This document shows positions 1-14,400 of a stretch of 64,000 nt of DNA, one piece after another (the stretch's first letter is position 1; the number at the start of each line of letters is the position of its first letter). The notes beneath the pieces were generated by a model that saw nothing but the letters and a program-made list of their open reading frames with translations, searched no databases and was not told the origin of the DNA. This stretch comes from Onchocerca volvulus. Taxonomy: Eukaryota > Nematoda > Chromadorea > Rhabditida > Onchocercidae. Position numbers and translations under genes: made by a program. The stretch covers positions 21,786,603 to 21,850,602 of the forward strand of contig HG738137.1 of assembly GCA_000499405.2 (NCBI GenBank), given 5' to 3'.

Positions 1-3000
1 CAAAAATAAAATTGTTCCTAATGAAAAAGATAATATCCGAAAAATTTCAAAAATTTATTAGAATTCAAAAGTAATTCCTAAACTTAAATAAAACATACGT
101 CGATATGCTGCTCCAAACGGAATGATGGTCCTCATTCTCCTCCTTTGATTTCCCCTCACTTAATAAATTTTCTTTTTCTTTTCCTTTTTTTTTGGCGACT
201 CTGACACGAATTGTTCGACCACTGAATGAATCGATTAGCACATTTACTCCGATTTCATCATCCGATTCTGTATTTACATGACTATAAAAATGTTTTCCGT
301 CATGATAAATAATTCATTCATCATTGATTTAATACTAAAAAAACTTGAAAAAAAAAATAACAGATTATACGCAAAAGTAATCTGTTCCTTGTTTCTCTCT
401 TCATCATAATAAATGAGTTAACTTATTTTTCATTTGCCCCCTTAAAATTATACGTAAATCTGCTTATAAATAAACTTGGTTTGTTGACAGCTTCCAAAGA
501 AAATTTTTAAGTGCCAACCATTTATGCAACTTCATTTTTTCCCTGTTAGATCAATATATATCAACATATCACCGCCATCACATGAATATCACATGAAGTC
601 AATCATTCACCTTCAATAATTTACCTACCTTACAATGCTGTAGATATCCTTCGATTTACCATCACGAAGATTTAGGATCCAAGCACCAGGATCAGCTTTT
701 AATTGGAAATAGCCCTGAATAAACGAACTTATTTATTAAATGTAAATAAAAACAGTATTCAATAGAGAAATGAAATAAATAAATAAGTAAAACCTTAAAT
801 TCTTCAAATTATTCTGTAATGAAGACGGAAATCCAAATACAATACTGACCACATAATTATTGTTCTAATGCAAATATCAGGGAAACTATTGATAAGCATA
901 CCTCACTTAGCTTTCATAATTCGATTTCAAAAATTAAAATTCTGCTTACCAAATTGGCCATAACAATCGTGTCATAACGATTCGGGTTTGCCAAGGTGCC
1001 CAAAGTAAACTGCAGACCACGTGGAGGTGATCCAGTCAGATCATCAAAGCAGTGACCTTCCAAAAGAATGTGTTCAAGCTCAAATTTGGCAACTACATTT
1101 CCTGCTACCTGAAGTCTTCATTTTTTATGTCATAGACATATTTCAATAAATACGATTCTATATTTTATTATATTACTGAATAATACATGATAAAGCACCC
1201 ATATGTAATGAAAGTTTTGATGAATGATATGGACAGACACTGGTAAAAATGTTAAAGTATCTCATGAGACTTCGAAAAGTAATCAGAAAAAAAAAAAAAC
1301 AAAAAAACAAAATTATACTGCGTACATTTTCCATTCTAATATTGTCTAGGTCATAAATGGCATATACTGATTGAACCATCCAAGCATCTGGTGGAACAAC
1401 TGCAAGAGTTAGCAGTTGTTTGTTTGGTAATGCTGTGAAGCGAGCTTCATACGCAACATCATCAATACGCCCCGAATCATCGAACACTATTGTCGGCTGC
1501 AGCACGAGACGATAGAATCTATAAATTTATGATTGTAAACTGTTTCGTGCGACCTATTAATGTATTAAAGTTTTCAATTTCGTTTTTTTATTCTGTGCTA
1601 TTGAATTATAAAATGCATTTTATCATTAGTTCCGACGTTATTTATAATTTTTATTATCCATATCCTGTTAATATCTGCTGTTCATCAAAAAATATTGTAA
1701 ATTATTAAACAATATAATCATAAGAAATTAAAATCTTGAAATAATTCATTGCTTATTTCGAAAGTTGTTTACTTGTGTCTTAAGCAATGTAGAAATCTCA
1801 TAATTTAAATTAAAAATCATATCAACAATATCTGTATCACTTGATCAATGGAACTTAGTAGCTTGAAAAAAAAATTAAATTTTGCATTTTAATATATTGT
1901 GGTATTGTAATGCACGTTATTCGTAATCCCACAATGAGTTAGAGAGATCAGAAAAATTACCAACAAGGAAATTGAATCCGTTACAAATCAAAGAAATTAC
2001 TTTTAAAAATTATAAAACATGAATAATATTCATAAATTAAACTCTAAAGATTTGGCAAAATATATAGTAGTCTGGAATAAAACTAGCTATCGAGTACTGA
2101 TAATAATCCTAAAAATTTTTATTAGAACAACGATCCGTACTATTTCGAAAAAACTTATAGTACATTCATATCTATAAAACAGCATCACTAAAATTCACCT
2201 TTTTAATGGAAGTTCACTAAGTTTAGCTTTGGGATTCATTACTAATTTCACCTCCAAATTGACAACTTTTTGTATAACAGTTAACAGATGACCAAGTCGT
2301 TGAGCTTGAATAGATAATGGATCAACAATACAGAGAGCCATGATTAAGCCTTCTTCGTCGGTCCCAGATATCGTCAAGGCACTATAAGATATACAGAATA
2401 TTAAATAGAAAAACAAAAGCTAAAAAAAAATTGAACATGAGAAAGGAATAGTAATAGACATCAGGAGTTCATCGCATTTAGTTGATCTTTTATTAATAAA
2501 TGAGGCTAGTGATTAACCATTTATCAATATTAAATGCTTCGAATCAACTACGAATTAGTTTTATCAAGAGCTAAAAATTTTAAAATATCACTGCAGATAT
2601 ACCTCTCTTTGGCTTCTGGAAGTGGAATAAATCGTCGTTTTTTGGTAACACCAATACTTCCAATCAAAGCCATGCTACGTGCAACCATATCTGATGATTC
2701 CCCATGTCTTGTTCGCACTTTCCACTTTTCCATATAATCTCCAATAACCTTCAAATCAAGAATGGCTACTTTATATCTTAAATGTCATATTACGCTTCGA
2801 TGTGAATCAACAAATCGTAAGATTATTAAGAATCGTCAAAAATTCACACTAATAATTTTATACTTTGGGAAAATTTTAGGTTAAATTTTTAGATCAGTTT
2901 TAGATTGTTTTAGATCATTTGATAAAAGATATTGAAATTCCTACTTTTCGAAAAAATTCCAAAATTTATTGAACAGCTTCCATACCTTTCCACCCTGTAA

Positions 3001-6000
3001 CAAGATAAGTTTGTCAATTAGTTCCATATCTGCAACATCCAAAACCTGTCCATCACCAAGTGGTCCAATAAGTAAACCATTAACTACCAACGCTAACTGT
3101 CCTGGCTTTAAGTCAAGAACACGCCTTGAGTATTTAGCATCTGCGATTATTTCTTCACTATTTATTTGCCTCGATTCCTTGTAAAAAAGTGTCATATTCA
3201 TATCCTATAACAACAATCAACAGGAATATTTAGGATACGAGTCAAAAATTAGCAGCAATTATATTCTAAGTTAACAAACTCGAAAATAAGCAAAATAATT
3301 TAATTATGCTATTTTAACACTGAGGTGCAGTATAAAGCTTCCAAAAATTTCGAATATCACAAGCAATTTGTATGAGTGCATACAAATTATTGTGCTTACT
3401 CGAGGAACATTACTTATAGTCTCGTGAAACAATTAAATTTTTGTATATAGATATGTTTTTAAGAAAAGAAAAAAAAAAAGAAAAAAACAAACATTAACAG
3501 CAAGATCATCCAATTTAATTTGTTTATCTAGTAGTTTTGATACAATTTCTTCTTTCACAAGCTTTGTTATAAATGATTTCATTTGTCTTGGTATAAGTAA
3601 GCGTGATGCAATATTCACAAGCATTGTTATACTGTCAGAAGAGGTTGCTGCTTCAATCTGTAACATCTTTTATAATTTCTTTCCATACAATTTTTATCTG
3701 ACTTAAAAAACTATGCAACGCTTTCTCCCGAATTCATCAGTTGATGAAGATTATACTGAAACTTCCGTTATTAAAATTGTAAAAAAGAAATGATACTTAT
3801 CTTATCCTAATCAAGGCTTTGTTTTGAGTTTTACTTAGAAGAAAATCAATTGTATTAATACTCTGGAATAAAAAGCAGTTAATTAATGGAAATCTGTTTT
3901 CGTAAAATTTGGAAATTTCTTCAATGTGATGCCAATCTTGTACTGACAGAAAAACTCACATCTTTAGGGTTATTAATGATAGCAACACGCATCGTATAAG
4001 AATGTTTAAGGTGTTTAATTGCATTATACATCAAAAGTCGCCCTTCAGCAGTTTCTAAATCGGTCACTACCCATACAGTAGAAAAATGAGTTCTCATTTC
4101 CTCTGAAATAATAGGAACCATATTTTTGATACTTTCAGCGGAAAAAAAAGCAAAAAAATGAACTTTTTGAAATAACAACTGTAAGCAACGAACGCTTCCA
4201 AATTGTTCTGTTCTTAAATGAATGATTAATAATTTTTTAATAATTATCTTTAATTATATATTTATTAGACATGTTAGATATAGAAAAAAAAATAAAAAAT
4301 AAAATAAAACAAAGTAAAACTTATGAGACGTAAAATGAGACCTAATGAATAATAATAATCATCGATGAATGTTTACCTGTTCTCGTAATGTACCGCATTC
4401 TTTTCAGCATACATTGATTCTGATCTTTTGGTGGTAGTTTATAATATTGTGCAGGTGATATGTTTGTACATTTTTGGACAGATGTTAAATCCAGATACAA
4501 TGCATTTGGTAATAATGGTGAATCCAAAATGAGTTTATTGATTCGTGGCATAACTTCTGGCTATAATAACTAAGTTAAAGATAATGCAAGAAGAAATAGA
4601 ATCAAAATTTCAAAAAATTGAAAGTATGGATAATATGGATAGTCGTAATAGAAATATTCCATCATACAAAATATGTCTAATTCGTTTTACTGAAAAATTT
4701 GTAAGTAACTACCATAATTTTTCAAATTTCCAACAAATATCATCACATAATTAATAAGAAATTCAAAAAAAAAAAAACTTTGTTAGTGTTCAAAATATTT
4801 CACTTAAACTTAAAGATATAATTAGATTTTTTGTAACATTATTTTATGCGCACCTGAGAAAGTATCCAATTCATTACATTATCTTGATCTTTCAGTCTTT
4901 TTTCCATTACTGCCTTCTGTAAACGCGATGTAACACGCATTATTTCCATCATTACAGTTTCTTCAAAATGGTCTGACGTTATCTATAAAAAACATCTTTC
5001 AGGAGAGAAAATTCAGAAAAAAATTTTTTTCTTGTTATTTCGTTAAAATGCAAAATTATAGAAAAAAAATCTTAACAAAGAAAGCCGTCAACAAAAGAAG
5101 AACTTCATTGCACTTCTTTGTTAATAATATCAGAAACATTAGTAATATCGGCTGTTTTTTGAATTTTTAATTGTTTAAAATACATCCGATTTCTAACATC
5201 GTGATCGTCATTGCTTAAGCAACATCTCTGACATAAAACTGTCGATGTGATAACACATGGCCAGATTCAGATGTCCTAAATTAGCCGAATACAGAGAGGC
5301 AAGGATACAGTCATGGAGAAAATGGAGATAAAGCACCAATGGCAATTGCTCCCATAACTCAAAGAAATTTTTTTTAAATATTGTTCAAAAAAGAAAATTT
5401 GAAAATCAAACACCAGTAATCACTTGAAACGAAAAAAAATCAAGGAAGCAAGCTTACACCAGAATCATCTAGAACAATACCATTCAGGAGCACTTTGGGA
5501 GTCAAGCCAAGTCCACTGTCCCGAAGAAACTTATAACCTGTCGAACGCCCCGTATCATAGTCGGAGTTACTTCCAAACACATCATTTGGATCATGGTCAG
5601 GATAATTCTTTTGGAAATATGATAAAATATTCTTTGGAGATATAGACTCTTGTTTTAGAACCTAAAAACACGAAATTTTTACATATCATTGAGATCGGTT
5701 TCTAGATCGAAATAATCTTAAGAGAATTTTACACCAATTCTATAACAATTTTAAACATCTCAGAAGTGAAAACAGGAAGGAAATCGTGGAAACTAAAAGA
5801 GTTCCTAATATAACTATGTTTCAAAAAGAGCAGAAATAAGATTAATGGAGAAAATTGAAGTTTTTGGGAGAATGGAATGATGAAAAAGAATTAAACAAAA
5901 CAAGGAATGGGAATAAGTCCATCAAAAAAAATTTGGCTATTTTTAACCTCAATTAAGACATTCATTGCTTGCTGAATACCATCATTTATTTTAACAAAAT

Positions 6001-9000
6001 TGTATAAATTCAACATGGCGACGGAAGTATCATCGAAACCAGATATTTCTTTCTCATCATTAGCCACGAAAACAACTCCAAGTCTAAAACAAAATATGAT
6101 GCTTCGTCATATATCGCCGATAGAAACTAAGCAGTACTGTTCTTTAACCTCAACACGATATATCATAATATCGAAGATCTGCATGATCCAAAATTCAATT
6201 TTTAGAAATTGGAAAATTAGAAGAAATACCTAACAGGTATCTCATGAGCATAGAATTTCAGCGCATATTGCAATAAATCACGAGTTTCTTTTTGGGATGG
6301 ATCGACAACAAAAATCTGGAAAAAAATATTATCCTCGATTTCAATCACCAAGAGAATGCTAAAAATATAAGTGTGTACAAAAGAATCTGCAAGAATAATT
6401 ATTAAACAATAATTGTTAAACAAGAGTAATTATTAAGCAATAATCGATAATATGATATCATCAAAATTGCCGGATTTTCAATGAATTCTTCTTGATTTTA
6501 CTGAGATACCAAAGCGAATCGGCATTGTAACTTATTGATTTGAAATTAAAAACGGCTTTTAGCAAAAAAAAATTCTCTGATCTTTCAAAAAGCATTAGCA
6601 ATTTTTCTCTTCTCTATAGAAATATTATCACAAACATTTTTCGGTTTATCATCATTGGATGTGGAAAACAAAAAATCAATGTTCATAAAAATTACCAAGG
6701 TAAAAAAATTCCTAGCAATTGGTCGAAGCATTCCAGGAAAATAGGGTTGCAGTAGCAAATTTACACTGTTTGCCCATTGCCGGTACTGTTTACCGGTATC
6801 CAAATTATTCAGATACTGAAACAAATATATTTTTCATCAAATTTTTGATGGCTTGGGCCAGAAATTATTTCACAATAGAAATTGAAATGAAAAGATGTTT
6901 TTAAAATTTAGCCAAATTTTAATTCTCAAAATTTCGTCAAACTGCAAAATCCCTGATCATTTAATTTTATTCTTAAACATAAAAGTTAATAATTATATGC
7001 ATTATAAGATCTTATCTGTCCAACATACCTCCGGAAATGCTGGTCTAAAATCCACTGCATAAGATATATGTTCATTGCTTGATTCAAGATCCATCAGCAT
7101 GGAGAGATATTCATTCTAGAATGATGTAATTCACTTCAAAAGAAAACTCTGAGAAGTTGGAGAAGTATTTCTGTTGCTTAAATAATAAGATTATTTATTA
7201 CTAACTCATTATTAAATCATAGAATGATATAATACCGTGCCTCCGTATTTACTGTTTAAGTTAAAGAAATCTTATAAAATGTATAATTTTAAGGATTTTT
7301 TTTTATTATAAAAAGAATGAATTTGAAAAGATTGAAATCTAATATTTTTATTATATCAAAACTTGTTCACCTTAATTCCCATACGAAAAAATCCATTTGC
7401 TAATTTCTCTTCTTGTTTCAACATATCAAGCACTTGGAACACATCCAGAGCATCAACATCCACCATAACACCATTGATAAAAAGAAGGGATTCACCTTCC
7501 GATACGCCATACTCTATTAATTGTTCCTGATTTGTATTAACCTGCAAACAATGATCTCTCTTATTATCTGAACTAGAATAATTCTTTCTTTTTTCACGAA
7601 TTAAGCAAGAATAAATTCTCAACACGGAGACCATTTATCATCCAGAAAGTGACGGTCTGCAATAAATTTCACTTTCTAGACATAAAAATCACTAAAAACA
7701 ACCTCAGATATGAATTCTTTCCGCACCAATTGTCGTGACAATGACCGAGCAACAAGCGGGAAGTTTTGGCTTGAATCTATCAAGACATTAAGAGCTTTTT
7801 GTGCACCAGCTAGAACAACCGTCTGAGCAGCTTGATAGCTAAGTTCCTGCACTTGCCATACTTTCAACGGAGTAAGCTCATCGCGTTCTAGCAAATGCAA
7901 TCGAAATTGTTCAATCGAGTTTTTTAAATCATCATGCAACTTGCTGAAATGAATTATTCTTCTTTCTGAACCTATGCAATATTCATCTCAATTCTCGAAG
8001 TTATCTAATTCTAACACGAAAATTCATCGATATTATTGAACTTAGAATCATTTATAGTCAGTGATCAATAATACTTTGTAAGCAATAATTAATGGCGCTT
8101 CTCATAAGTCTTCTTTTCCAGCTAATAAATTCAATTATGATATTTATGAAAAAATACAAAACAAATGAAATATGCCTCTTATTAAATTAATTTCGAAAAT
8201 TATTTGAATCTTTAAAAAAGTATAAAATCTACCGCAGTGTAGTGAAATTGAATCCATAGTTACCTTCTTCATTATCAATATATTCTTCTGAACTTTCCTC
8301 AACTGTTATTTTATCTGCAAAAACATTATCTCTGGATTCTTAATTCTTTGGTTTAAACAATAAGTTGTAAGTAGCTGAGAAAAGATGATACAACTCCCAA
8401 AAGAAATAAAAATGGAGAAACGAAAACAGTTTTATTATCAACTTACCAATAACAGTATTGCTATCATCAACTGCTTTGTATTCTGTACTCTTAACAGCTA
8501 ATTCAACGCCATAACCCGATAACAAAAGCTTATCGTCTCGAACATCCTAAAACTATATGTAAAACTTGGAGAACGAATCACTGGAAGAGATACTGGCGCT
8601 TTCTTACTGTAATATAATGCAAAGAATCATGAGGAATATTTTTGTAAACATTCAATTTTTGATTTGAGTAAAGTGCAATTATTAAAAACTTATTTTGACA
8701 AAATGCCGAAGGATATATTTGACTTTGCCATTTCTCGATAAAGCTTTTGCAACTAAATGAAACTTTCTCCAAGATGCAGTGGCTAATTCACCGTATACAA
8801 TTAAGGTAACGTTATGTTCTTTAGTTGTCGGAAACACATGATCAATAGAATATACTGTTGGCGCGGAACCTCTGAAAACATATAAATTAAAAAAATTAAG
8901 CAGCAACGATAAACCTCGATGTTATTTGAGAATACTTGGTATAAAAAAAAATATTAAAAAAAAAATACCTCACACCATTTTCGATAATCTTTTCCAAATC

Positions 9001-10478
9001 ATTTACATCGCATATTATGGTACCATGAACATCAGCAAACGCAGCACATGATTTGTTTCTCTCAGCACCTAACTGAAATAAAAAATATACATGAAAGTAT
9101 TGGAGAAATTTCTTGTTAGATAAGCTAAACATTTAATTCCTGATAAAAAAAAGGATTCCATATATGACCTTCCATTCTTTTCGTTCTTCGCAATATTTGT
9201 TAATTTGAGTTCTCAAAAAAAAAAAAGAAGAAGAAAACTTTGCATTATATGGTAAGAAAAAAAAAAAGGAAAAAGAAAGTTAAGATTAACAGAATATCTC
9301 GCTTAAAATGATAACATTAAATATTATTACAGTGTATAAATTCCTTAAAGATCCAAAGCAGAAGAGAAAATTCTAACCCTCTGAAAAAGCACTACAGTAG
9401 GTGAATGAGCTCGTAAAGACAAGGCAAATTTTAAAAGGTTCACACGAGCTTCTTCTAACAAATAGCCTGCTAAGCGTACAGCCAATTCGTACTGTCTGGC
9501 ATCACTGTCTGAAACATGAATTTTGTATTTGCAAGATAAAACAACTTCATAAATCTAAATTAACCGTTTTTAAAAATTATCAGTTACTGTACATCAGTTA
9601 CAGCAATGATTCAAATGTCGAAATTTCGAAGTGAGTAGAATTCTATTGGAAAGTACTAACTGATACTCAAATGTCAAAATCCTTGCTATAAACTATCACT
9701 GTTAATTCAAGTTCTGTCCGGAATAAAATCAAAAAACCAAAGATGATAAAATCAGTCTGATGGATTAAATCAGAGATGGGAGTTAATGCTCTTAAAATGA
9801 GAAAAATACAGTATTCCACTGAAGCTGCATTATATCAAGAGACACATCATACTAATCACATAACCCAGCTGACTGAACAACATATGCTAAGAAAGGCACT
9901 TAAATGACTGCAAACAAACTTCTATTCTATGCTTTGATTACGAAAAGTGCCAAATTTTCTTCGTGCCTCATTGAATCATTCAAACATTCAAACATACATG
10001 TATGCCATTCGTCGACATTAAGTTTCTCAACAATTTCATCTATATAGGCCCAGAATAAACTGTCACTTTCTTGAGCCATAAATTCACTGCAAAATTATAA
10101 TGCATGACAAATACAAGAGAATAAAAACAGAAGATATGACATGCAATTTTTAAATTTGCTGAAACTCAATAAGACTGATGCCGGAAGGAAATTTTGCTTT
10201 TTCTGCTACCTTTTATTTATTTGGAATCTATCATTTTCATTCTAAAAATCAAATTTAAAATAAGTTTCCAATTTACCCCACTTCATTTTGCATCCATATT
10301 GACCTTTTGAAAAAAGACTGGATTGAATTTTTTAACTTACAACATACCTGGCTTCCGCAATAAATGAAGTCTGTGACCATTTTGCATGCAATGATGTAAT
10401 TACCGATTTTTTCTTCCCTGCAGAATCAATCATGCTAGGAAGTGCTGATAGGATAATAATTAGCCAAAGGCTTTCCAT
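1..10478 (-). CDS. UGGT1: UDP-glucose:glycoprotein glucosyltransferase (UGGT), 5' part, catalytic domain off the left edge
   Basis: ER-lumen folding sensor that re-glucosylates misfolded N-glycoproteins for calnexin/calreticulin. The ATG at 10478 opens a signal peptide (MESLWLIIILSALPS). Exons in transcript order: 10478-10348, 10086-9998, 9508-9378, 9072-8969, 8871-8700, 8546-8447, 8314-8233, 7943-7703, 7541-7371, 7115-7029, 6815-6696, 6315-6230, 6083-5948, 5661-5458, 4982-4854, 4560-4377, 4102-3960, 3657-3493, 3204-2986, 2748-2603, 2381-2199, 1518-1326, 1108-950, 714-629, 281-99, and tentatively 17-1. All phases agree, giving about 1215 codons. Diagnostic blocks include SGYGVELAVKSTEYKAVDD, LTPLKVWQVQELSYQAA, DPLSIQAQRLGHLL, PPDAWMVQSVYAIYDLDNI and EHILLEGHCFD. 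These cover the thioredoxin-like and beta-sandwich regions. The roughly 300-residue GT24 catalytic domain must lie left of base 1. Exons 20 (acceptor TTGAAG) and 5 (donor GTCAAA) use weak sites. Confidence 0.95.
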
Positions 10479-11490
10479 ACTTTTCTTTAAAATACATCAC
10501 TAATTAGTATTCACAAATGAAAGCGTAATTAATGAGTCTAAACAGTTGCCCAATGCAGCTAAGTCGCCTGCACGCATAATTTCGGTGACTTAGCAGTTAC
10601 TATAAGTTTATCAATGAAGATAAGATCTATCAATGAATGATTCTGAATTTTACATTATTTTTCAAAATAGTCGGTAATATGACGTTCAATATAAAAAATT
10701 CAACGTCTACCAATCATAAGTTAAAGAATAATTAGTTTTCGCATTCGCAGTTTTCGCATTCTTTGATAATTTCCCAAAGATATTACTATGATAAAATCTG
10801 ACATGTGGATGACAAACAAATAGAAATCTCAACAACGCTTGGAAGAGTATATTTTCCCATCTTCTTTCTTGAATTAAATCAACTCGAATGATGCTAATTT
10901 GAAAGAAAAAAGGGAAGACTGCGGTGAAATGAATAAAAAATGACAAAGTGAATTAAATTTTCTACGGGGAGAAATACAACATTCCCGAAATCCAATCAAA
11001 TCACTACTACAAGCTTACGAATAATACTATCAGTTTAAGTATCGTATTTCTCATCCATAAAAGTTCCCATGTGTTATTCTTCGATATGTGCACAACGTAT
11101 GATATATAAAAAATTTTCAAGATTTCCGGATATAATATCAAGTTCGATCACTTGACCTGTTTTTTATGATAACTTCTAATCATTAAAATCATTTTTAGAA
11201 CTCATACCATTACAAAGACAATCACAATTTATAAGAATTGTTTTCCGAATCCGTATGTCCATAAAGCACAAGAATATTATATTAAATATGCAAGTCTTGA
11301 AATGAATGAAAAGTTGCCTTAACAGGGCTGTTATTAGAAGGCATCCAAGAGAATACCAACTCGGCTGTTCCAAGTCAAAGAAAAGCTATCTTTAGTTTAT
11401 TTAGCCTATCATTTCTTCTAATTTCAGCATTCTCCATGTAAATGTAAATATCTGCACATTTCAAGGATTTGACTACTCTGATCATTAATC
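10479..11490. other. intergenic region between divergent genes
   Basis: About 1 kb between the UGGT start (minus) and the first exon proposed for the plus-strand gene. It should hold both promoters, but I see no clear core elements. A TTTCAG at 11422-11427 could be the trans-splice acceptor of the plus-strand gene; a two-codon ATG-TAA lies between it and the proposed start. Confidence 0.5.
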
Positions 11491-14400
11491 ATGCACCTGA
11501 CACTCATCCTGACCTCCATCCTCTTCTTAACGACATGTACGACTAGAAGATATGTGACGTATTTGTCTTGATTTCAACGCAGTCCTAATGAAAACTATCT
11601 GGCCCATCGATTTATTCTAAAAAATTCGGCTCATGAAATTCTCTATTATTCTTGAGATGTCCTGCCTATGAGGTGCGGTGATTTTGACTTGTGGACGATC
11701 CAGGATGTGACCGATAATGTTGCTGGTAATTGTGGGCTTCTTGGTGTGAGAAGTTAATAAAAATGTGTCTTCCTGAAATTTATATTGGACATTATGACCG
11801 AACGATGTGTAAAAATCTCACAGTTTTTGGTAACTTTATTCAAAATTGTTGCTGTTATTTTAAATAGGGAAAAATCTCTGCTTCGCTCAAAGGAAAGCAT
11901 CAATAGCAAGAATCAAAAGGAAGTGCTGAAAGAGTATGCAAAGGTGAGTTTCAGTTAGATCGCAAAAACTATATTTCAGAATTCTTAGCAGGCCATTTTA
12001 TCTTTATATATCTTGCAAAGGCAATAATTTTTCACCTCAAAATAATCGGTAACTTCTTCTGATAGCATATTGCTTTGCAGAGCCTTCGAGGATTTCTAAA
12101 ATTCGCGTTTAGTCTTTTTTGTGGTATGATGTATTCAGTAAACTGAATGTTCCCTTGTTCAGTAAATTAAGCATAAGACTCATAAAATTTTGGAGAGCTG
12201 TTAAGAAACATCTCCAGTGTTGCGAACCGATTGCGATCGATTGTAAATTATCGTTTTATAGCATAAACGACACTCTTCTGATAAGCAAATCACTCCTTGA
12301 CAAATGAAGAATGGAAAGAAAATCATCCACTCAATAATCCCAAAACTATAATCTTGATTATCGTTCAGTCGACAAATAAATTAATCATACTTAGTTTGAT
12401 TGAGAAAAACAGCCTAAGTAGCTAAGTAAGATAATATTAATTAACCTATAATCTGAAATTCAAATAAGGGTGAAATCAGAGGAGCTAACCAGCATTGATG
12501 GACAATAAGGCGATACGTTCAAATATAATGATTTAATATAAAATTTACTTTCTGCAACATCCCAATCGTAAAACATTTACAAATCTTAAACATTATTTTT
12601 CGAAAAATGATAAATGATCTTTTTGCCCAAGTTTCAAGAGACAATTTAGATTAAACACCTGTTCTTAATTCTAAATTCTTATTGCACAATATTAATTTTT
12701 AAAGCTATATAGTGACCATCTGATACCCGATAATCAACAATAAAGACAGGTAACGATGATATATTCATTTCTTCATGAACTGGACAAATCGCCGAAAATA
12801 AAGAAATGCTGATGTCGAATAAAAGTATCCTTCTTCAGCGAAACAAATGATATGTTTCTTTTTTGGCCAATAATATCAATTACAATAGTCTTAAAGCATT
12901 CAGAAAAGATCGTCTGTCTGTACATCGTCTTATGAATAATCTTTTCTCTTGAAAAATAATTGAACCATAAATTTTATAGTTTTTCTAAAAATCACTGGAA
13001 ATTATAAGATCAAACATTGCATGAACTGATGAGGACAGAAGAACTTCCAAGTAGTCCCTCTCACTTTAAATGAATTCGAATCAACTTTCGATTTTAAATG
13101 AATTTGAACTTGGGTTTTAGGAAATTTAAATTTTATTGGATTTAATGCTTTAGTAACAAATCTTCCTCTCAAATATTTGAAATTGTGGAATTCTGGAATC
13201 GGACAAGCAGCTGGCTCAAATCATCGATTATGCTAAAGCTACATGTCAAAGATGAAATTGGATCGAGTGTTTGCGAATAATTAAATTTTAGCGGAGAGAA
13301 AGAAAAGAGTACTGTCTATTTCCTTGCTGTCCCAAAACAATAAAATCTAACAAATCCGATAGATTTTAAGAAGCAAAAATATAGTAAGAAGAATCTGTTA
13401 ACTTCAATTTGAATTCGAGTCGAAATTCGATATTTTTTAAGAAGAAGCAAAAATATAGTAAGAAGAACAATCTGTCAAATTCAGTTTGAATTAGAACCAA
13501 AAAATATCAAATTTGAAATAATCACCAGCAATGTGGAATGCCACATGATGAGCAAACCTTACTGTGCTATGCTTTAGTAAATTGTACTCTTATTCTATCC
13601 TCAAGCCATTGAAAGCTTTCGCGATGAAGACTTTCATATGTTCATATAACATTTTATTTAATTTAATGGTGAATTTCAGTTTTAACTACGAATAGCAAAC
13701 ATATATTGGAATATTTCTTGATTAATTCATAACGAATTTCATTTGCATTGCTGATCACTTTCTGCAGTCTTTTATCTCCATGAGAGAATTACAGTTATTA
13801 TATGTCTCATTTCTGGATGTCACATGATCTACTTAATTACAATTAGGGCATCGGTACAGGTATTTTTGTGTTTCAGTTTAAGGCTGATGTTTCTTAATAC
13901 ATTCTGCTCTTTGTTCTTTTAGAGTTTCCTGCAAAATTCAATTAATCTAAGATAAAGTCAAAAGAACTTTTCCATTTTGAATATTTTGATGAGATTTAGA
14001 AGAAGGATTTCTATGAACATAATCCAAATGTTTGGGTATCTGTTGTCGTTATTTATTTGCTGCATTTCTTTGCTCTTTATATATATCACGCTTCTTAAAT
14101 TCGATTTTAAATGAACAATAAAGTTTTAAATTAATATTTGAAACAATTTCAGATTTATTTTCGAAGAAATTCTACAAGCAAGATCGGATAAAATATCATA
14201 GAAATCTACAGATGGATAAAAAGCAGTTTAGTAAAACTAGAAAGGATTATTGCAAAAAAATAAAAAAAAAAGACTTCAAAGTATTTAATTAAAATAAAAA
14301 AATTATGTGCAAAATTGTAAGAATTATATCTCTTTTCATACATCAGGCCTGAACTACATGAAATTCTTAAAAATAATCCTAAATATGCCTAAAATGCCTA

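Noticed and set aside
5424..5645. Plus-strand 73-codon frame
   Set aside because: Complement of a well-supported UGGT exon (5661-5458).
11668..11724. Plus-strand ATG frame DFDLWTIQDVTDNVA before a GTAATT
   Set aside because: Looks coding, but its donor leaves 1 nt whereas the next exon at 11868 needs 2 nt; the exon at 11491-11558 fits instead. Could be an alternative first exon.
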